Source: an uncultured Clostridia bacterium (lineage in GTDB: Bacteria; Bacillota; Clostridia; Christensenellales; Borkfalkiaceae). Taken from it: 37,425 nucleotides of DNA. Position numbers and translations under genes: made by a program. Location: assembly GCA_947630365.1 (NCBI GenBank), contig CANRHI010000007.1:1-37425 (forward strand), written 5' to 3'. Every line of letters begins with the position of its first letter. Position 1 is the stretch's first letter. The notes below the pieces were generated by a model that searched no databases, was not told the DNA's origin, and worked only from the letters and a program-made list of their open reading frames with translations. Below, in pieces: positions 1 through 8,770 of this stretch.

Positions 1-420
1 GCGGGCCCCACAGGCCCTGTAGGTGCTACGGGTCCGCAGGGCGAACAAGGCCCTATCGGCCCCACGGGTGCGACGGGCGAACAAGGCCCCATCGGCCCCA
101 CGGGTCCGCAGGGCGAACAAGGCCCTATCGGTCCCACGGGTGCGACGGGCGAACAAGGCCCTATCGGTCCCACGGGCGCGACGGGCGAACAAGGCCCCAT
201 CGGTCCCACGGGTCCGCAGGGTGAACAAGGTCCGCAGGGTGAACAAGGTCCGCAGGGCGAACAAGGTCCGCAAGGAGAACAGGGTCCGGCGGGGGTGGTG
301 ACGCCCGCGGCGGCGGTCACGGACATTCCCACGCCCGAGACGGCGACCACGGAGACCGTCGCCAACACCGTCAACACGCTGCTCGCCAATCTTCGCGCGG
401 CGGGTCTGCTCGAAGAGTAG
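1..420 (+). CDS. Collagen-like Gly-X-Y repeat protein, 3' part
   Basis: The reading frame is open from base 1 and stops with TAG at 418-420; the start lies outside the window, so only the last 139 residues are seen. Residues 2-97 are 32 uninterrupted Gly-X-Y triplets built from [12 protein letters not shown] and GPQ, with a 36-bp DNA unit encoding [12 protein letters not shown]. Such runs form collagen-type triple helices in bacterial surface, exosporium and phage fibre proteins. The last 42 or so residues are not collagen: a Thr/Pro/Ala-rich link leads to a predicted helix ending [16 protein letters not shown] short C-terminal helix of this type is common after collagen stretches in Firmicutes and phage head-fibre-like proteins and could act as a trimerisation element (inference). 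No sorting signal or membrane segment is visible at the C-terminus. It could belong to the cell or spore surface or to a prophage; no phage genes are visible here. Confidence 0.85.
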   Translation, partial: AGPTGPVGATGPQGEQGPIGPTGATGEQGPIGPTGPQGEQGPIGPTGATGEQGPIGPTGATGEQGPIGPTGPQGEQGPQGEQGPQGEQGPQGEQGPAGVVTPAAAVTDIPTPETATTETVANTVNTLLANLRAAGLLEE

Positions 421-508
421 CCCCGAGGGGCGCCGCGGCTGTTCTCAACAGGTTGTACCACGGAGTAGAAGATACACTCGCCCCTTACGGGGCTCGGTAT
501 GAGGGTGG

Positions 509-549
509 GTGTCATTTCGAGCGGAGCGTCAGCGAAGTCGAGAAATCTC
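509..549 (+). repeat. 41-bp dispersed repeat, copy A
   Basis: The 41 bases read GTGTCATTTCGAGCGGAGCG and continue to GAAATCTC. The reverse complement of 36614-36654 matches it with one mismatch (C against G in the middle). It is intergenic at both sites, as expected of a dispersed extragenic element rather than coding sequence. Confidence 0.8.
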
Positions 550-658
550 AAATGGGAAAGCCTCCGCGCCCCGCGATCATCGCCAACGTCGGCCTGAAAC
601 AGTGACCGTAACGAGCAGCCGTAAAAGTCCGATCCCGAAATCGTGCAAAAATGCACGG

Positions 659-695
659 CGTCCGCGGAAAACCTTCTGCGGACGTTTGCTTTTTT
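659..695 (+). terminator. Terminator-like hairpin upstream of the ATPase gene
   Basis: CGTCCGC (659-665) pairs with GCGGACG (678-684) around a 12-base loop, followed by TTTGCTTTTTT (685-695). This has the form of an intrinsic terminator for transcription arriving from the left. Its T-tract overlaps the -35 box of the promoter at 686-714. An attenuator role is possible. Confidence 0.55.
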
Positions 696-714
696 CCGCG
701 CGGTGGTATATAAT
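686..714 (+). promoter_or_regulatory. Predicted sigma-A promoter for the ATPase gene
   Basis: TTGCTT (686-691), a 17-bp spacer and a perfect TATAAT (709-714) lie about 30 bp before the chosen ATPase start at 743. The -35 box is imperfect but the -10 and spacing are ideal. Confidence 0.6.
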
Positions 715-742
715 GGGTGCAATATCGCTTTTGGAGATAGAC

Positions 743-3400
743 ATGGAAGGGCAACACGACTGGCATGCAAAGTCTGTCCAAGAGACGCTCGCCGCCATGG
801 AGAGCACCGAGAAGGGGCTTTCCGAGGAAGAAGCGGCGCGTCGGCTTGCGGCAGAGGGCAAAAACGCGCTCAAGGAGCAAAAGAAGAAAGGCTTCTTCGC
901 CATGCTGTGGGAGCAGCTGAAGGACGTCATGATCCTTATCCTGTTCATCGCGGCGGTCATCTCGCTCATCTTTCAGGATTGGGCGGAGGCGGTGGTCATC
1001 TTCGTCATCATCTTTGTGAATGCCGCCATCGGCATCATCGAGGAGAAGAAGGCGGCGGACGCACTTTCCGCCCTAAAGACGCTCAACGCCCCGACGGCGC
1101 GCGTCATACGGGACGGGAAGGAGCGCATCCTCCCCGCCGAGGAGCTGGTGCGGGGGGACGTCGTCCTGCTCGAGGACGGCTGCGTGGTCCCCGCCGACAT
1201 GCGCATTCTCCACGAATCCAATTTGAAGCTGCAGGAGGCGTCTTTGACGGGGGAAAGCGTGCCCGTCGATAAGGACGCACCCACCATTTGCGCGGCGGAC
1301 GCGCCCATAGGCGACCGCGTGAACATGGCGTTCTCCTCATCCATCGTCATGTACGGGACGGGGGCGGGCGTCGTCACCGAGACGGGCATGAATACGCAGG
1401 TCGGCAAGATCGCGGGCATGCTCGACGAGACGGAGGAAACCGCCACGCCCTTAAAGCGCAAGCTCAACAAAGTCGGCAAGACGTTGAGCTTGGTCGGCAT
1501 CGGCATCGCCCTGCTCATGCTCTGCATCGGGCTTATATACGACGTTTCCAACTGGAAAACCGTGCTCCTCACCGCCATTTCGCTCGCCATCTCCGTCATT
1601 CCCGAAGGACTCCCCGCGACGGCGACCGTTGTGATGGCGCTCGGTGTACAGCGCATGGCGCAGCGGCAAGCCCTCGTGCGGGCGCTTCCCGCCGTCGAAA
1701 CGTTGGGCAGCGCGACCGTCGTCTGCTGCGACAAGACGGGCACCCTCACCCAAAACCGCATGACGGTCGTCCGCTATTTCACGGCGGAGGGGGCGATCGA
1801 GGGCAATTCGGTCATCCTCAACGAAGAGCGGGCGGAGGCCTCGCCCGCGCGCGATGCGATCGTATATGCGGGCGTTCTTTGCAACAATGCCAAAAAGGAC
1901 GGCAGCGGCGGAACGCTCGGCGACCCCACCGAGGGCGCCCTTCTCTACTTTGCGGACGGCATGGGCGTTGCAAGCGAGGAGCTCGAAGAGAGCTGCCCCC
2001 GCCTGTATGAGCAGCCCTTCGACTCCGACCGCAAGCGCATGTCCACCGTCAACGAGACGGAAAAGGGCAAGACGGTGTTCACCAAGGGCGCCATCGACGA
2101 GCTCCTTCCCGTCTGCACGGGGGTGTTCACGGGAGAGGGCGTCCGCCCCATGACGGAGGAGGACCGCGCCGCCATCTTGCGGACGGCGGGGGAGATGTCC
2201 GAGCAGGCGCTCCGCGTGCTCGGCTATGCCGCGCGCCCCATCGACGAGGTGCCCTCGGAAGGGGAGGACGTGGAAAAGGGGCTCGTGTTCCTCGGGCTCA
2301 CCTGCATGATCGACCCGCCGCGGACCGAAGTCATCGCCGCGGTGAAGAGCTGCCACGAGGCGGGCATCCGCGTCGTCATGATCACGGGCGACCACAAGGT
2401 GACCGCCGTTGCCATCGGCAAGGCGCTCGGCATCTTCGAGGAGGGGAATACCGTCGTCTCGGGCTCCGAGCTCGCCGCCATGACGGACGAACAGCTCGAC
2501 GCGGTGGTCGGGACGACCACGGTGTTTGCCCGCGTTTCGCCTTCGGATAAGCTGCGCATCATGCAATCGCTCCAGCGCACGGGCGAGGTCGCCGCGATGA
2601 CGGGGGACGGCGTGAACGATTCCCCCGCGCTGAAGGCGGCAAATATCGGCATTGCCATGGGCTCGGGCACGGACGTCGCCAAGGACGCCGCCGACATGGT
2701 GCTCATGGACGACAACTTCACCACCATCGAGGGCGCGGTGCGCGAGGGGAGAAGGGTGTACCGCAACATTCAGAAGGTCATCCAATTCCTCCTCTCGGGG
2801 AACATTGCGGAGATCCTTGTCCTCTTCATCGCGACCCTCTTCAACCTGCCCGCGCCGCTGCTTGCGATGCATGTCCTGCTCATCAACCTCGTGACGGATA
2901 CCCTCCCCGCGCTCGCGCTCGGCGTGGACCCCGCCGACAAGAATATCATGAAGGTGCCCCCCGTGAAGAGCGGGACGCTGTTCGAAAAGGGGCTCGTTTG
3001 GCGGGTCGCCCTGCACGGGGCGTTCATCAGCGCGGCGTCGCTCGGAGCGTACTTCATCGGGCTGTTCGCCTTCGACACCGCGAGCGACCACGTCACCTCC
3101 ATGACGATGGCGTTCGCCGTCATCTCCTTCTCGCAGCTACTGCATTCGCTCGACCAGCGGTCGAACACCGAATCCGTCTTTTCGCGGGGGAACGGGCACA
3201 ATCCCGCCCTGTTCGTGATGGTGGGCGCCTCCTTCCTCGTCGCCGCCGCGGTGCTCTTCATCCCGCCGCTGCAGAGCTTCTTCTGCTTCAAATTCCTCAC
3301 TTGGCAGCAGTATCTCATCGTGCTCGGGCTCTCCGTGGCGCCCCTTCTGCTCGTCGAGATCTCCAAGTGCTTTTTGCGGTGGAAGGCAAAGCATAACTGA
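743..3400 (+). CDS. P-type Ca2+-transporting ATPase (P2 type)
   Basis: This 885-aa membrane pump probably exports Ca2+ using ATP through a phospho-aspartate intermediate. The start at 743 follows GGAG (733-736), and the protein then opens with a normal cation-ATPase N-terminal domain. Seen in order: two N-terminal membrane helices (about 60-100), actuator motif TGES (169-172), TM4 ion-binding motif PEGL (287-290), phosphorylation motif DKTGTLT with Asp330, hinge motif [11 protein letters not shown], then the C-terminal helices. By alignment with SERCA, TM5 keeps Asn687 and Glu690, TM6 keeps Asn715, Thr718 and Asp719, and the TM8 glutamate is Gln798. The ligands favour calcium over Na+/K+ or Mg2+; a Mn2+ role is not excluded. 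The length is usual for bacterial PMR1/SERCA-like pumps. It stands alone between its own promoter and a terminator, so it seems functionally separate from the downstream peptide-uptake genes. Confidence 0.93.
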   Translation: MEGQHDWHAKSVQETLAAMESTEKGLSEEEAARRLAAEGKNALKEQKKKGFFAMLWEQLKDVMILILFIAAVISLIFQDWAEAVVIFVIIFVNAAIGIIEEKKAADALSALKTLNAPTARVIRDGKERILPAEELVRGDVVLLEDGCVVPADMRILHESNLKLQEASLTGESVPVDKDAPTICAADAPIGDRVNMAFSSSIVMYGTGAGVVTETGMNTQVGKIAGMLDETEETATPLKRKLNKVGKTLSLVGIGIALLMLCIGLIYDVSNWKTVLLTAISLAISVIPEGLPATATVVMALGVQRMAQRQALVRALPAVETLGSATVVCCDKTGTLTQNRMTVVRYFTAEGAIEGNSVILNEERAEASPARDAIVYAGVLCNNAKKDGSGGTLGDPTEGALLYFADGMGVASEELEESCPRLYEQPFDSDRKRMSTVNETEKGKTVFTKGAIDELLPVCTGVFTGEGVRPMTEEDRAAILRTAGEMSEQALRVLGYAARPIDEVPSEGEDVEKGLVFLGLTCMIDPPRTEVIAAVKSCHEAGIRVVMITGDHKVTAVAIGKALGIFEEGNTVVSGSELAAMTDEQLDAVVGTTTVFARVSPSDKLRIMQSLQRTGEVAAMTGDGVNDSPALKAANIGIAMGSGTDVAKDAADMVLMDDNFTTIEGAVREGRRVYRNIQKVIQFLLSGNIAEILVLFIATLFNLPAPLLAMHVLLINLVTDTLPALALGVDPADKNIMKVPPVKSGTLFEKGLVWRVALHGAFISAASLGAYFIGLFAFDTASDHVTSMTMAFAVISFSQLLHSLDQRSNTESVFSRGNGHNPALFVMVGASFLVAAAVLFIPPLQSFFCFKFLTWQQYLIVLGLSVAPLLLVEISKCFLRWKAKHN

Positions 3401-3417
3401 AATTCGTCCAAAGGGAA

Positions 3418-3448
3418 GGGCGGGGGCAAACGGCCTCCGTCCTTTTTT
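3418..3448 (+). terminator. Rho-independent terminator after the ATPase gene
   Basis: GGGCGGGGGC (3418-3427) pairs with GCCTCCGTCC (3433-3442), with two G-U pairs, around a 5-base loop, and six T's follow (3443-3448). It lies 18 bp after the ATPase stop. Confidence 0.88.
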
Positions 3449-3702
3449 CGTGCGGCGGAAACGCCGCGGATATGGATAAAAACTGTAAAATTTATACAAA
3501 TATTCATACAAATTGACATATTTGCGGCGCAATGAGGGAAGAGAAAATAAATATACACGGATTTTATGGAATTTTCACAGAGCGCGGGCTTATTTTGTTT
3601 GACTTCTCGAAAAAGATTGACTATAATGCTATATTGTAGAATTGTGTTTTTATGCCCTGACGGTATGCGGTGCATTTGCCGAAAGGGGAAATCGGGGAAC
3701 CT
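3449..3702 (+). other. AT-rich leader region of the lipoprotein/Opp gene run
   Basis: After a small hairpin (GCGGCG/CGCCGC, about 3452-3467) the base composition turns markedly AT-rich up to about 3660, unlike the flanking genes. It contains the promoter at 3599-3627 and ends with the GGGGA ribosome binding site (3694-3698). No gene or recognisable riboswitch was found. Regulator binding in the AT-rich part is plausible, but no convincing operator could be defined. Confidence 0.55.
3599..3627 (+). promoter_or_regulatory. Near-consensus sigma-A promoter for the lipoprotein/Opp run
   Basis: TTGACT (3599-3604), a 17-bp spacer and TATAAT (3622-3627) are preceded by AT-rich DNA. Transcription would start about 3634, giving a leader of about 70 nt before the ATG at 3703. 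Confidence 0.85.
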
Positions 3703-4932
3703 ATGAAATTGAGAAGGACGATAATTGCATTCCTCAGCGTGCTCGCGGCGACCATCCTTTGTTGCGGCGTTCTCACCGCATGCGGAGGAGACGGAGACGA
3801 CCACGAGGGCGTGCACATTGTATTCGAGCTCGAAGGCGGGACCTACAAAAACAGCACGCGGGCCATCTCCTACTATTACCCCGTCGCCGAAGGAAAGACC
3901 ACGAGCATCTTAACGCCCGAAAAGTTTGCGGGCAACCGCGAAGTGGAGCGTGCGGGCTACCATATCGAAGGCTGGTACGAGACCAAGGAGGTCGCCGAGG
4001 ACGGCACCGTCACCTATAAGGACAAGTGGGACTTCGAAAAGAACAAGATCGATTCCACGATGGACACCATCACGCTCTATGCGCGCTGGCTCAAGAATGC
4101 GAAGTACACCTTCGTCATCTCCTATTTCGAGGAGGGCGAAGAGCACCAGGTCGCTTCCTACCCGGTGAACGAGGGGGATACCTTCTCCGACCGCCAAAAC
4201 AGGGCGGATACCCGCACGGGCTACACCGCCGTGCGCGTGCAGGACGAAGCGAGCAAGTGGGTCGTCGGGTATTATTCGGACAAGGAGTGCACCACCCCTT
4301 GGGACCCTGCGACCACGCACCCCGGCGGAGAGGGGGATGTGCCCGTTCCCGTGTATGTGAAGTACATGGCGGGCGACTACACCTATGTGAGCACGGCGGC
4401 CGAGCTCACCGTCGCCGTGGCGTCGTCGAGGGGCATCTACCTCACGCAGGATATCGACTTCGGCGGGAAGGAATTCGGCGGCTTCCGCGACGGGGCGGGA
4501 ACGTACAAGCGCGCCGTCCAAGGAAACGGGCATTCCGTCAAGAATTTCGTGCTCAATTATCCGAAACAGAAGGAGGCGCTCCTATCGCAGGATCCCGACA
4601 ATTTGCTCTCGGGCACCAACCTTCTCTGCATCGGGCTCTTCGGAATACTCGACGGCGCGAAGATCGAAAACATCACCTTCGAGGACTTCAGCGTCGAGAT
4701 CGGGTCGGCTGTCTCCGTCACGGGGGGCATCTACTTCGCTCCCGTCGCCGTGAAAGCGATGAATGCTACGCTCAGCAGCGTCACGGTGAGGATGACGGTC
4801 ACCGAGGGCAAAACCAACTACGGCGGGCAGAACAAGCATTATCAATTTGCGGATCCCTTCTGCGTAAAGGACGAAGCGACCACAGTAGAGGACTGCGACA
4901 TTCAGGTCGACCACACCGCCATCGCGGAGTGA
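3703..4932 (+). CDS. Lipoprotein with InlB-type repeat and beta-helix-like domain
   Basis: This is a 409-aa exported lipoprotein of unknown function. ATG 3703 was chosen because GGGGA lies just upstream and a classic signal peptide follows: basic MKLRR, hydrophobic core, lipobox LTAC with the lipidated Cys27. After a Gly/Asp linker, residues of about 37-130 resemble the Listeria-Bacteroides (InlB B-type, Flg_new) repeat, with FELEGGTY, a GYHIEGWYE core and the terminal LYARW. A second, more divergent unit follows. From about 225 the protein resembles GLUG/pectate-lyase-like beta-helix repeats (a TAAELTVAVAS stretch, then IGLFGILDGAKIENITFEDF). These folds commonly mediate adhesion or glycan binding; that role is inference. 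It is the first gene after the strong promoter, 40 bp before the oppA-like gene, and may be an accessory substrate-capture protein of the transporter. Confidence 0.82.
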   Translation: MKLRRTIIAFLSVLAATILCCGVLTACGGDGDDHEGVHIVFELEGGTYKNSTRAISYYYPVAEGKTTSILTPEKFAGNREVERAGYHIEGWYETKEVAEDGTVTYKDKWDFEKNKIDSTMDTITLYARWLKNAKYTFVISYFEEGEEHQVASYPVNEGDTFSDRQNRADTRTGYTAVRVQDEASKWVVGYYSDKECTTPWDPATTHPGGEGDVPVPVYVKYMAGDYTYVSTAAELTVAVASSRGIYLTQDIDFGGKEFGGFRDGAGTYKRAVQGNGHSVKNFVLNYPKQKEALLSQDPDNLLSGTNLLCIGLFGILDGAKIENITFEDFSVEIGSAVSVTGGIYFAPVAVKAMNATLSSVTVRMTVTEGKTNYGGQNKHYQFADPFCVKDEATTVEDCDIQVDHTAIAE

Positions 4933-4972
4933 GACCTCCCAAATCAAGAAAAAACGTACAAGGAGTGATAGT

Positions 4973-7693
4973 ATGAATTCGAGAAAGATCAAAGCGTTTT
5001 CGGTTGGACTTGCATGCATGATGACCGCGGGCATTGCCGCGGCGACGCTTGCGGCGTGCGGCGGAGACGAGAATACCACGGGCAAGGTGTACGACAACGA
5101 GACCGACCCCATCGTGTTCTCCACGCTCGCGCTCGACAGGGTGTTCAATCCCTTCTTCTATACGACGGGACCGGACGGCAACGTCGTCGGGCTCACGCAG
5201 ATCAGCATGCTCGGCAACGACAAGGACGGCAACGTGACATATGGAGACAATGAGGCCGTCGTCGTAAAGGACTACGAGATCCTCACCGAGGGCTCGGGAG
5301 AGAGCCAGATCTCCGAGTACCGCTTCGTGCTCAAGAACAACATCAAATTCTCCAACGGCTCGCCCCTCACCATCAAGGACGTGCTCTTCAACCTCTATGT
5401 GTATCTCGACCCCATGTACACGGGCTCGAGCACCATCTATTCGACGGATATCGTCGGGCTCAAGGCGTACCGCACGCAGTCGCCCGACGACAAGCAGGAA
5501 GAGCAGGATTCCTTCATGGAGCAATTCAATATCGACGCCAACGCGCGCGTAGACGCATTGGACGACGCCGCTTCGGAGATCGAGGATGAAAACGGGGGCT
5601 CGCTCGATATGAGCGTCGACCAATTCAAGGCGGCGCTCTCCGAACGCGTGAGCGACGGCGCATATGCCCACCTCGTCGAGGATTTCGATAAGGCGGGGGA
5701 ACTTTTCAAGAAGGAACTCGAGACCGACTACTCCAACGCCGTCGACGGCTGGACGGAGCTCACCTTCACCGATGAGGACGACAAGACGTATAAGGACCTC
5801 ATCACTTCCGACGCCGAAATGTTCCTCTACAACGAGAGCGGCATCGTGTGGAACAGGAAGGAAGGAACGCTCGAGTACAACATCGTTCGCGACCACGCGA
5901 CCATCGAAGCGCAGTACACTCCGCAGACCAAGGCGGACGGCACCACCGAGTCCGAAGAGGAAGTCAAAGAGCGCGTAAAGGCTTGGGCGATCGGGCTCAT
6001 GTTCGACCTCAAATTCCCCAAGGACATCTCCGAGATCATCAACTACTGGATGACGGCTTCCGACCTCCGCACCTTTATCGCCAACCAGCTCGTCGAGGAA
6101 TTCTATAAGGGGAGCGCGGGCAGAGAATACAAGAATATCGAGGGCATCACCTTTGCCAACCGCAACGGTACAGTCACAGTGAAGGGCGTTGTCTACGGCG
6201 TTCCCGAATACGAGTCGGACGGCAGCGTGAAGAACGGCAGCAACGAAGTCCTCTCCATCAAGATCCACAAGATCGACCCCAAGGCCATCTGGAACTTCGC
6301 CTTCTCCGTGGCGCCCATGTACTACTACTCGACGCCCGAACTTGCGGCGAACTTCAACTTCGAGGACAGCTTCGGCGTGGAATACGCCTCGCAGACCTTC
6401 ATGCAGGAAGTTGTCAATTCCGCAGATAAGGTCGGCGTGCCCATGGGTGCAGGTCCCTATGCGGCGAGCAAGAGCGCCGGCGGCATCGACAACATCAAGG
6501 ACGGCGACTTCTACGACAAGGGCATCGTGTACTACGAGCGCAACCCGTACTACAACCCTGACGGCAAGGGCGCCGCGAAGATCAAGAAGCTCCGCTACCA
6601 GGTGACGAGCGAATCGCAGATGCTCAATTCCCTCTACAACAAGGCGGTCGACTTCGTCGAACCCAACGCGAAGCCCGAGACGGTCTCCGAGCTCAACGGC
6701 AGGGCGTCCGAGGGCATCGGCAACCAGGAAGTGCAAACTTCGGGTTACGGCTACATCGGCGTCAACGCGGGCAAGGTGCCTTCGCTCGCCGTGCGTAAGG
6801 CCATCATGTACAGCATCAACACGATGGAGTGCGTCAACTACTACAAGACGAGCGCTCAGCCCATCTACCGTTCGCTCTCCCGTTCCAACTGGGCATACCC
6901 CGAGAATTCGACTTCGTACTATCCGTACATCGGCGGCCCCGTGCCCGAGGATCTCTCCGTCGTCGATCCCTATTACAAAGAGTTTGCGACGTCGCACGGG
7001 AAAAAGATGGGCGACACGTTCACGCAGGAGGAACAAGATCAATTCATTCGCGAGCTCATCACGGGCGACGGCTACGCGCTGAATTCAAGCGGCATCTATT
7101 ATAAGGGCACCTCGAGGCTCGACTACCGCTTCACTATCGTCGGCGACGACCGCGACCACCCCGCCTTCCAGGCGCTGTGGCACGCCTATGAGCTCCTCGA
7201 CGGCGGCACGAACAGGCTCGGCTTCAAGATCGAGGTCAAGACGGATACCTATGGGCTCAACAAGCTCTCCACCGGCGATCTCACCGTATGGGCGGCGGCT
7301 TGGAGCTCCACCATCGACCCCGATATGTATCAGGTCTACCACAAGGATTCGACCGCGACCTCCACGCTCAACTGGGGCTACAAGCAGATCCTCAACAACC
7401 GCGACCGTTACCCCACCGAGTACAATATCATCGCGGGAGAGGGAATGCTCTCCGATCTCATCGAGAAGGCGCGCGAGACCAACGACCAAAAGGAGCGCAA
7501 GGAGCTCTATTCGGACGCTCTCGACCTCGTGATGCAGCTCGCCGTCGAGCTTCCCACCTACCAGAGGAACGACCTCTTCGCCTACAACACCGAGAAGATC
7601 GACGTGAGCACCTTCACCCCCGAGAGCGACCTCACGGCCTACAAGGGGCTCACCTCGAACATTCATCTCGTCTCCCTGAACGTAGCGAAATAA
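4973..7693 (+). CDS. oppA: Oligopeptide ABC transporter substrate-binding lipoprotein, enlarged
   Basis: This is the extracellular peptide-binding component (SBP_bac_5 family) of the importer encoded directly downstream, anchored by lipid at Cys29 (lipobox LAAC). AAGGAGTGA precedes ATG 4973. Family features visible are the N-terminal VKDYEI/YRFVLKNNIKFSNGSPLT block (residues about 85-135), GAGPYAAS (about 490) and the conserved C-terminal block with VNAGKVPSLAVRKAIMYSIN (about 600) and the WAAAWSSTIDPD segment (about 775). At 906 aa it is far longer than the usual 520-620. The distance from FSNGSPLT to GAGPY is about 365 residues, where roughly 110-130 is typical, so an acidic insertion of about 240 residues lies between (about 165-430). 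The insertion might be a docking or substrate-selecting domain (inference). The ligand is presumed to be peptides but is not proven by sequence. Confidence 0.9.
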   Translation: MNSRKIKAFSVGLACMMTAGIAAATLAACGGDENTTGKVYDNETDPIVFSTLALDRVFNPFFYTTGPDGNVVGLTQISMLGNDKDGNVTYGDNEAVVVKDYEILTEGSGESQISEYRFVLKNNIKFSNGSPLTIKDVLFNLYVYLDPMYTGSSTIYSTDIVGLKAYRTQSPDDKQEEQDSFMEQFNIDANARVDALDDAASEIEDENGGSLDMSVDQFKAALSERVSDGAYAHLVEDFDKAGELFKKELETDYSNAVDGWTELTFTDEDDKTYKDLITSDAEMFLYNESGIVWNRKEGTLEYNIVRDHATIEAQYTPQTKADGTTESEEEVKERVKAWAIGLMFDLKFPKDISEIINYWMTASDLRTFIANQLVEEFYKGSAGREYKNIEGITFANRNGTVTVKGVVYGVPEYESDGSVKNGSNEVLSIKIHKIDPKAIWNFAFSVAPMYYYSTPELAANFNFEDSFGVEYASQTFMQEVVNSADKVGVPMGAGPYAASKSAGGIDNIKDGDFYDKGIVYYERNPYYNPDGKGAAKIKKLRYQVTSESQMLNSLYNKAVDFVEPNAKPETVSELNGRASEGIGNQEVQTSGYGYIGVNAGKVPSLAVRKAIMYSINTMECVNYYKTSAQPIYRSLSRSNWAYPENSTSYYPYIGGPVPEDLSVVDPYYKEFATSHGKKMGDTFTQEEQDQFIRELITGDGYALNSSGIYYKGTSRLDYRFTIVGDDRDHPAFQALWHAYELLDGGTNRLGFKIEVKTDTYGLNKLSTGDLTVWAAAWSSTIDPDMYQVYHKDSTATSTLNWGYKQILNNRDRYPTEYNIIAGEGMLSDLIEKARETNDQKERKELYSDALDLVMQLAVELPTYQRNDLFAYNTEKIDVSTFTPESDLTAYKGLTSNIHLVSLNVAK

Positions 7694-7711
7694 TTTGAAA
7701 TCACAAAGACC

Positions 7712-7740
7712 GCGCTTTGAGCCCTTCGGGCAAGGGGCGC
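7712..7740 (+). promoter_or_regulatory. Intercistronic stem-loop between oppA and oppB
   Basis: In the 60-bp gap, GCGC (7712-7715) pairs with 7737-7740, G-U pairs extend the stem, and an inner GCCC-UUC-GGGC hairpin caps it. No T-tract follows, and the oppB ribosome binding site (GGAG, 7745-7748) begins just after. In binding-protein transporter operons such hairpins often protect the upstream mRNA so that the binding protein is made in excess; that is the likely role here. Confidence 0.5.
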
Positions 7741-7753
7741 ATACGGAGTACCG

Positions 7754-8758
7754 ATGTTCAAGTATATTGTAAAACGTATTCTGATCTCCATCATCATTCT
7801 GCTCGGCGTGTCGATCATCGTCTACTTTTTGGTGCGCCTCATGCCGGCAGACTATGTGGATATCAAATTCGCTTCCCAAATGCTCAACAACCCCGCCGTT
7901 GCGGAGCGCATACAGGAGTTTAAGGAGCTGTACGGGATCGGCGACAATTCCTTCCTCGGCATTTTGAAGGGATACTTCTCGTGGCTAGGGAACATGTTCC
8001 GCGGCGAGATGGGGGATTCGTTCATCTACAACCGCCCCGTCGAAGATGTCATCGGGCAGAATATGTGGATCTCCTTCACGATCGCCATCGTCGCGACCAT
8101 CCTGCAGTTCCTCATCTCCATCCCGCTCGGCATCACGAGCGCCACGCACCAATATTCGGCGCGCGACTATGTGACGACGGTGCTCACCATGATCGGCATC
8201 GGGCTTCCCAGCTACTTCTTTGCGGCGATCGCCATCAAGCTGTTCTCGCAGAGCCTCGGCTGGTTCCCCAATTCCGGACTTTTGACGCCGACCGCCACCT
8301 ACCCCGATACCTTTGCGGGCTTCATGCAAAAGCTCGGGGACATCTCGTGGCACCTTGTCTTGCCCATCTTCGTGAGCGTCATCCTCTCCATCGGCGGGCT
8401 CATGCGCTATACGAGGACGAACACGCTCGAAGTGCTCAACGCGGACTACATCCGCACGGCGCGCGCGAAGGGACTTTCGGAAAAGACGGTCATCTACAAG
8501 CACGCCTTCCGTAACACGCTCATCCCGCTCGCGACCCTCCTTGCCGGCATCCTGCCATCGCTTTTCGGCGGCATGCTCATCACCGAGAAGGTGTTCGCGA
8601 TCGACGGTATCGGTAACCTCGCGTACCAAGCCCTTCGGCAGGGCGATATCCCCTTCATCATGGGATATAACATGTTCCTCGCCGTGCTCTCCGTGCTCGG
8701 GACGCTCTTCTCGGACATCATGTACTCCATTGTAGACCCGCGGGTCAAGTTGAGCTAA
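7754..8758 (+). CDS. oppB: Oligopeptide ABC transporter permease OppB
   Basis: This 334-aa inner-membrane permease forms half of the peptide channel with OppC. It begins with the OppB/DppB N-terminal signature: one helix in MFKYIVKRILISIIILLGVS, followed by the VRLMPADY motif that replaces the usual RLxPGDP. Five further hydrophobic segments follow at about 100-320. The cytoplasmic EAA loop, which docks onto the ATPases, reads ADYIRTARAKGLSEKTVIYK (about residues 230-250), followed by HAFRNTLIP. The length is normal for the family. GGAG lies 6 bp upstream of the ATG, and the gene ends 12 bp before oppC. Dipeptide or other oligopeptide specificity cannot be told from the permease alone. Confidence 0.95.
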   Translation: MFKYIVKRILISIIILLGVSIIVYFLVRLMPADYVDIKFASQMLNNPAVAERIQEFKELYGIGDNSFLGILKGYFSWLGNMFRGEMGDSFIYNRPVEDVIGQNMWISFTIAIVATILQFLISIPLGITSATHQYSARDYVTTVLTMIGIGLPSYFFAAIAIKLFSQSLGWFPNSGLLTPTATYPDTFAGFMQKLGDISWHLVLPIFVSVILSIGGLMRYTRTNTLEVLNADYIRTARAKGLSEKTVIYKHAFRNTLIPLATLLAGILPSLFGGMLITEKVFAIDGIGNLAYQALRQGDIPFIMGYNMFLAVLSVLGTLFSDIMYSIVDPRVKLS

Positions 8759-8770
8759 AGGGAGGGGGAT

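Larger units (their letters stand above)
421..742. other. Spacer between the collagen-like gene and the ATPase gene
   Basis: No credible gene is visible. It holds a small GC hairpin (CCCCTTACGGGG, 481-492) without a T-tract, a 41-bp dispersed repeat (509-549), a terminator-like hairpin (659-695) and the likely ATPase promoter (686-714). The ATPase frame stays open upstream to 509, but that extension has no family resemblance and is not taken as coding. Confidence 0.6.

Noticed and set aside
23-301. Arg/Lys-rich frame (RRANKA repeats) overlapping the collagen-like gene
   Set aside because: It is an out-of-frame reading of the Gly-X-Y repeat DNA and stops inside it; the collagen frame reads through to a sensible end.
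509-742. Longer N-terminus for the calcium ATPase
   Set aside because: The upstream frame translates the dispersed repeat, the terminator hairpin and the promoter, and the family fold begins just after ATG 743, which has a good ribosome binding site.
3513-3545. TTGACA at 3513-3518 as a second promoter before the lipoprotein/Opp run
   Set aside because: No acceptable -10 occurs at the right spacing; the pair at 3599-3627 is far better.
4799-7042. Minus-strand open frame of 747 codons opposite the oppA gene
   Set aside because: It is a shadow of the + strand codon bias, with no ribosome binding site or recognisable motif.
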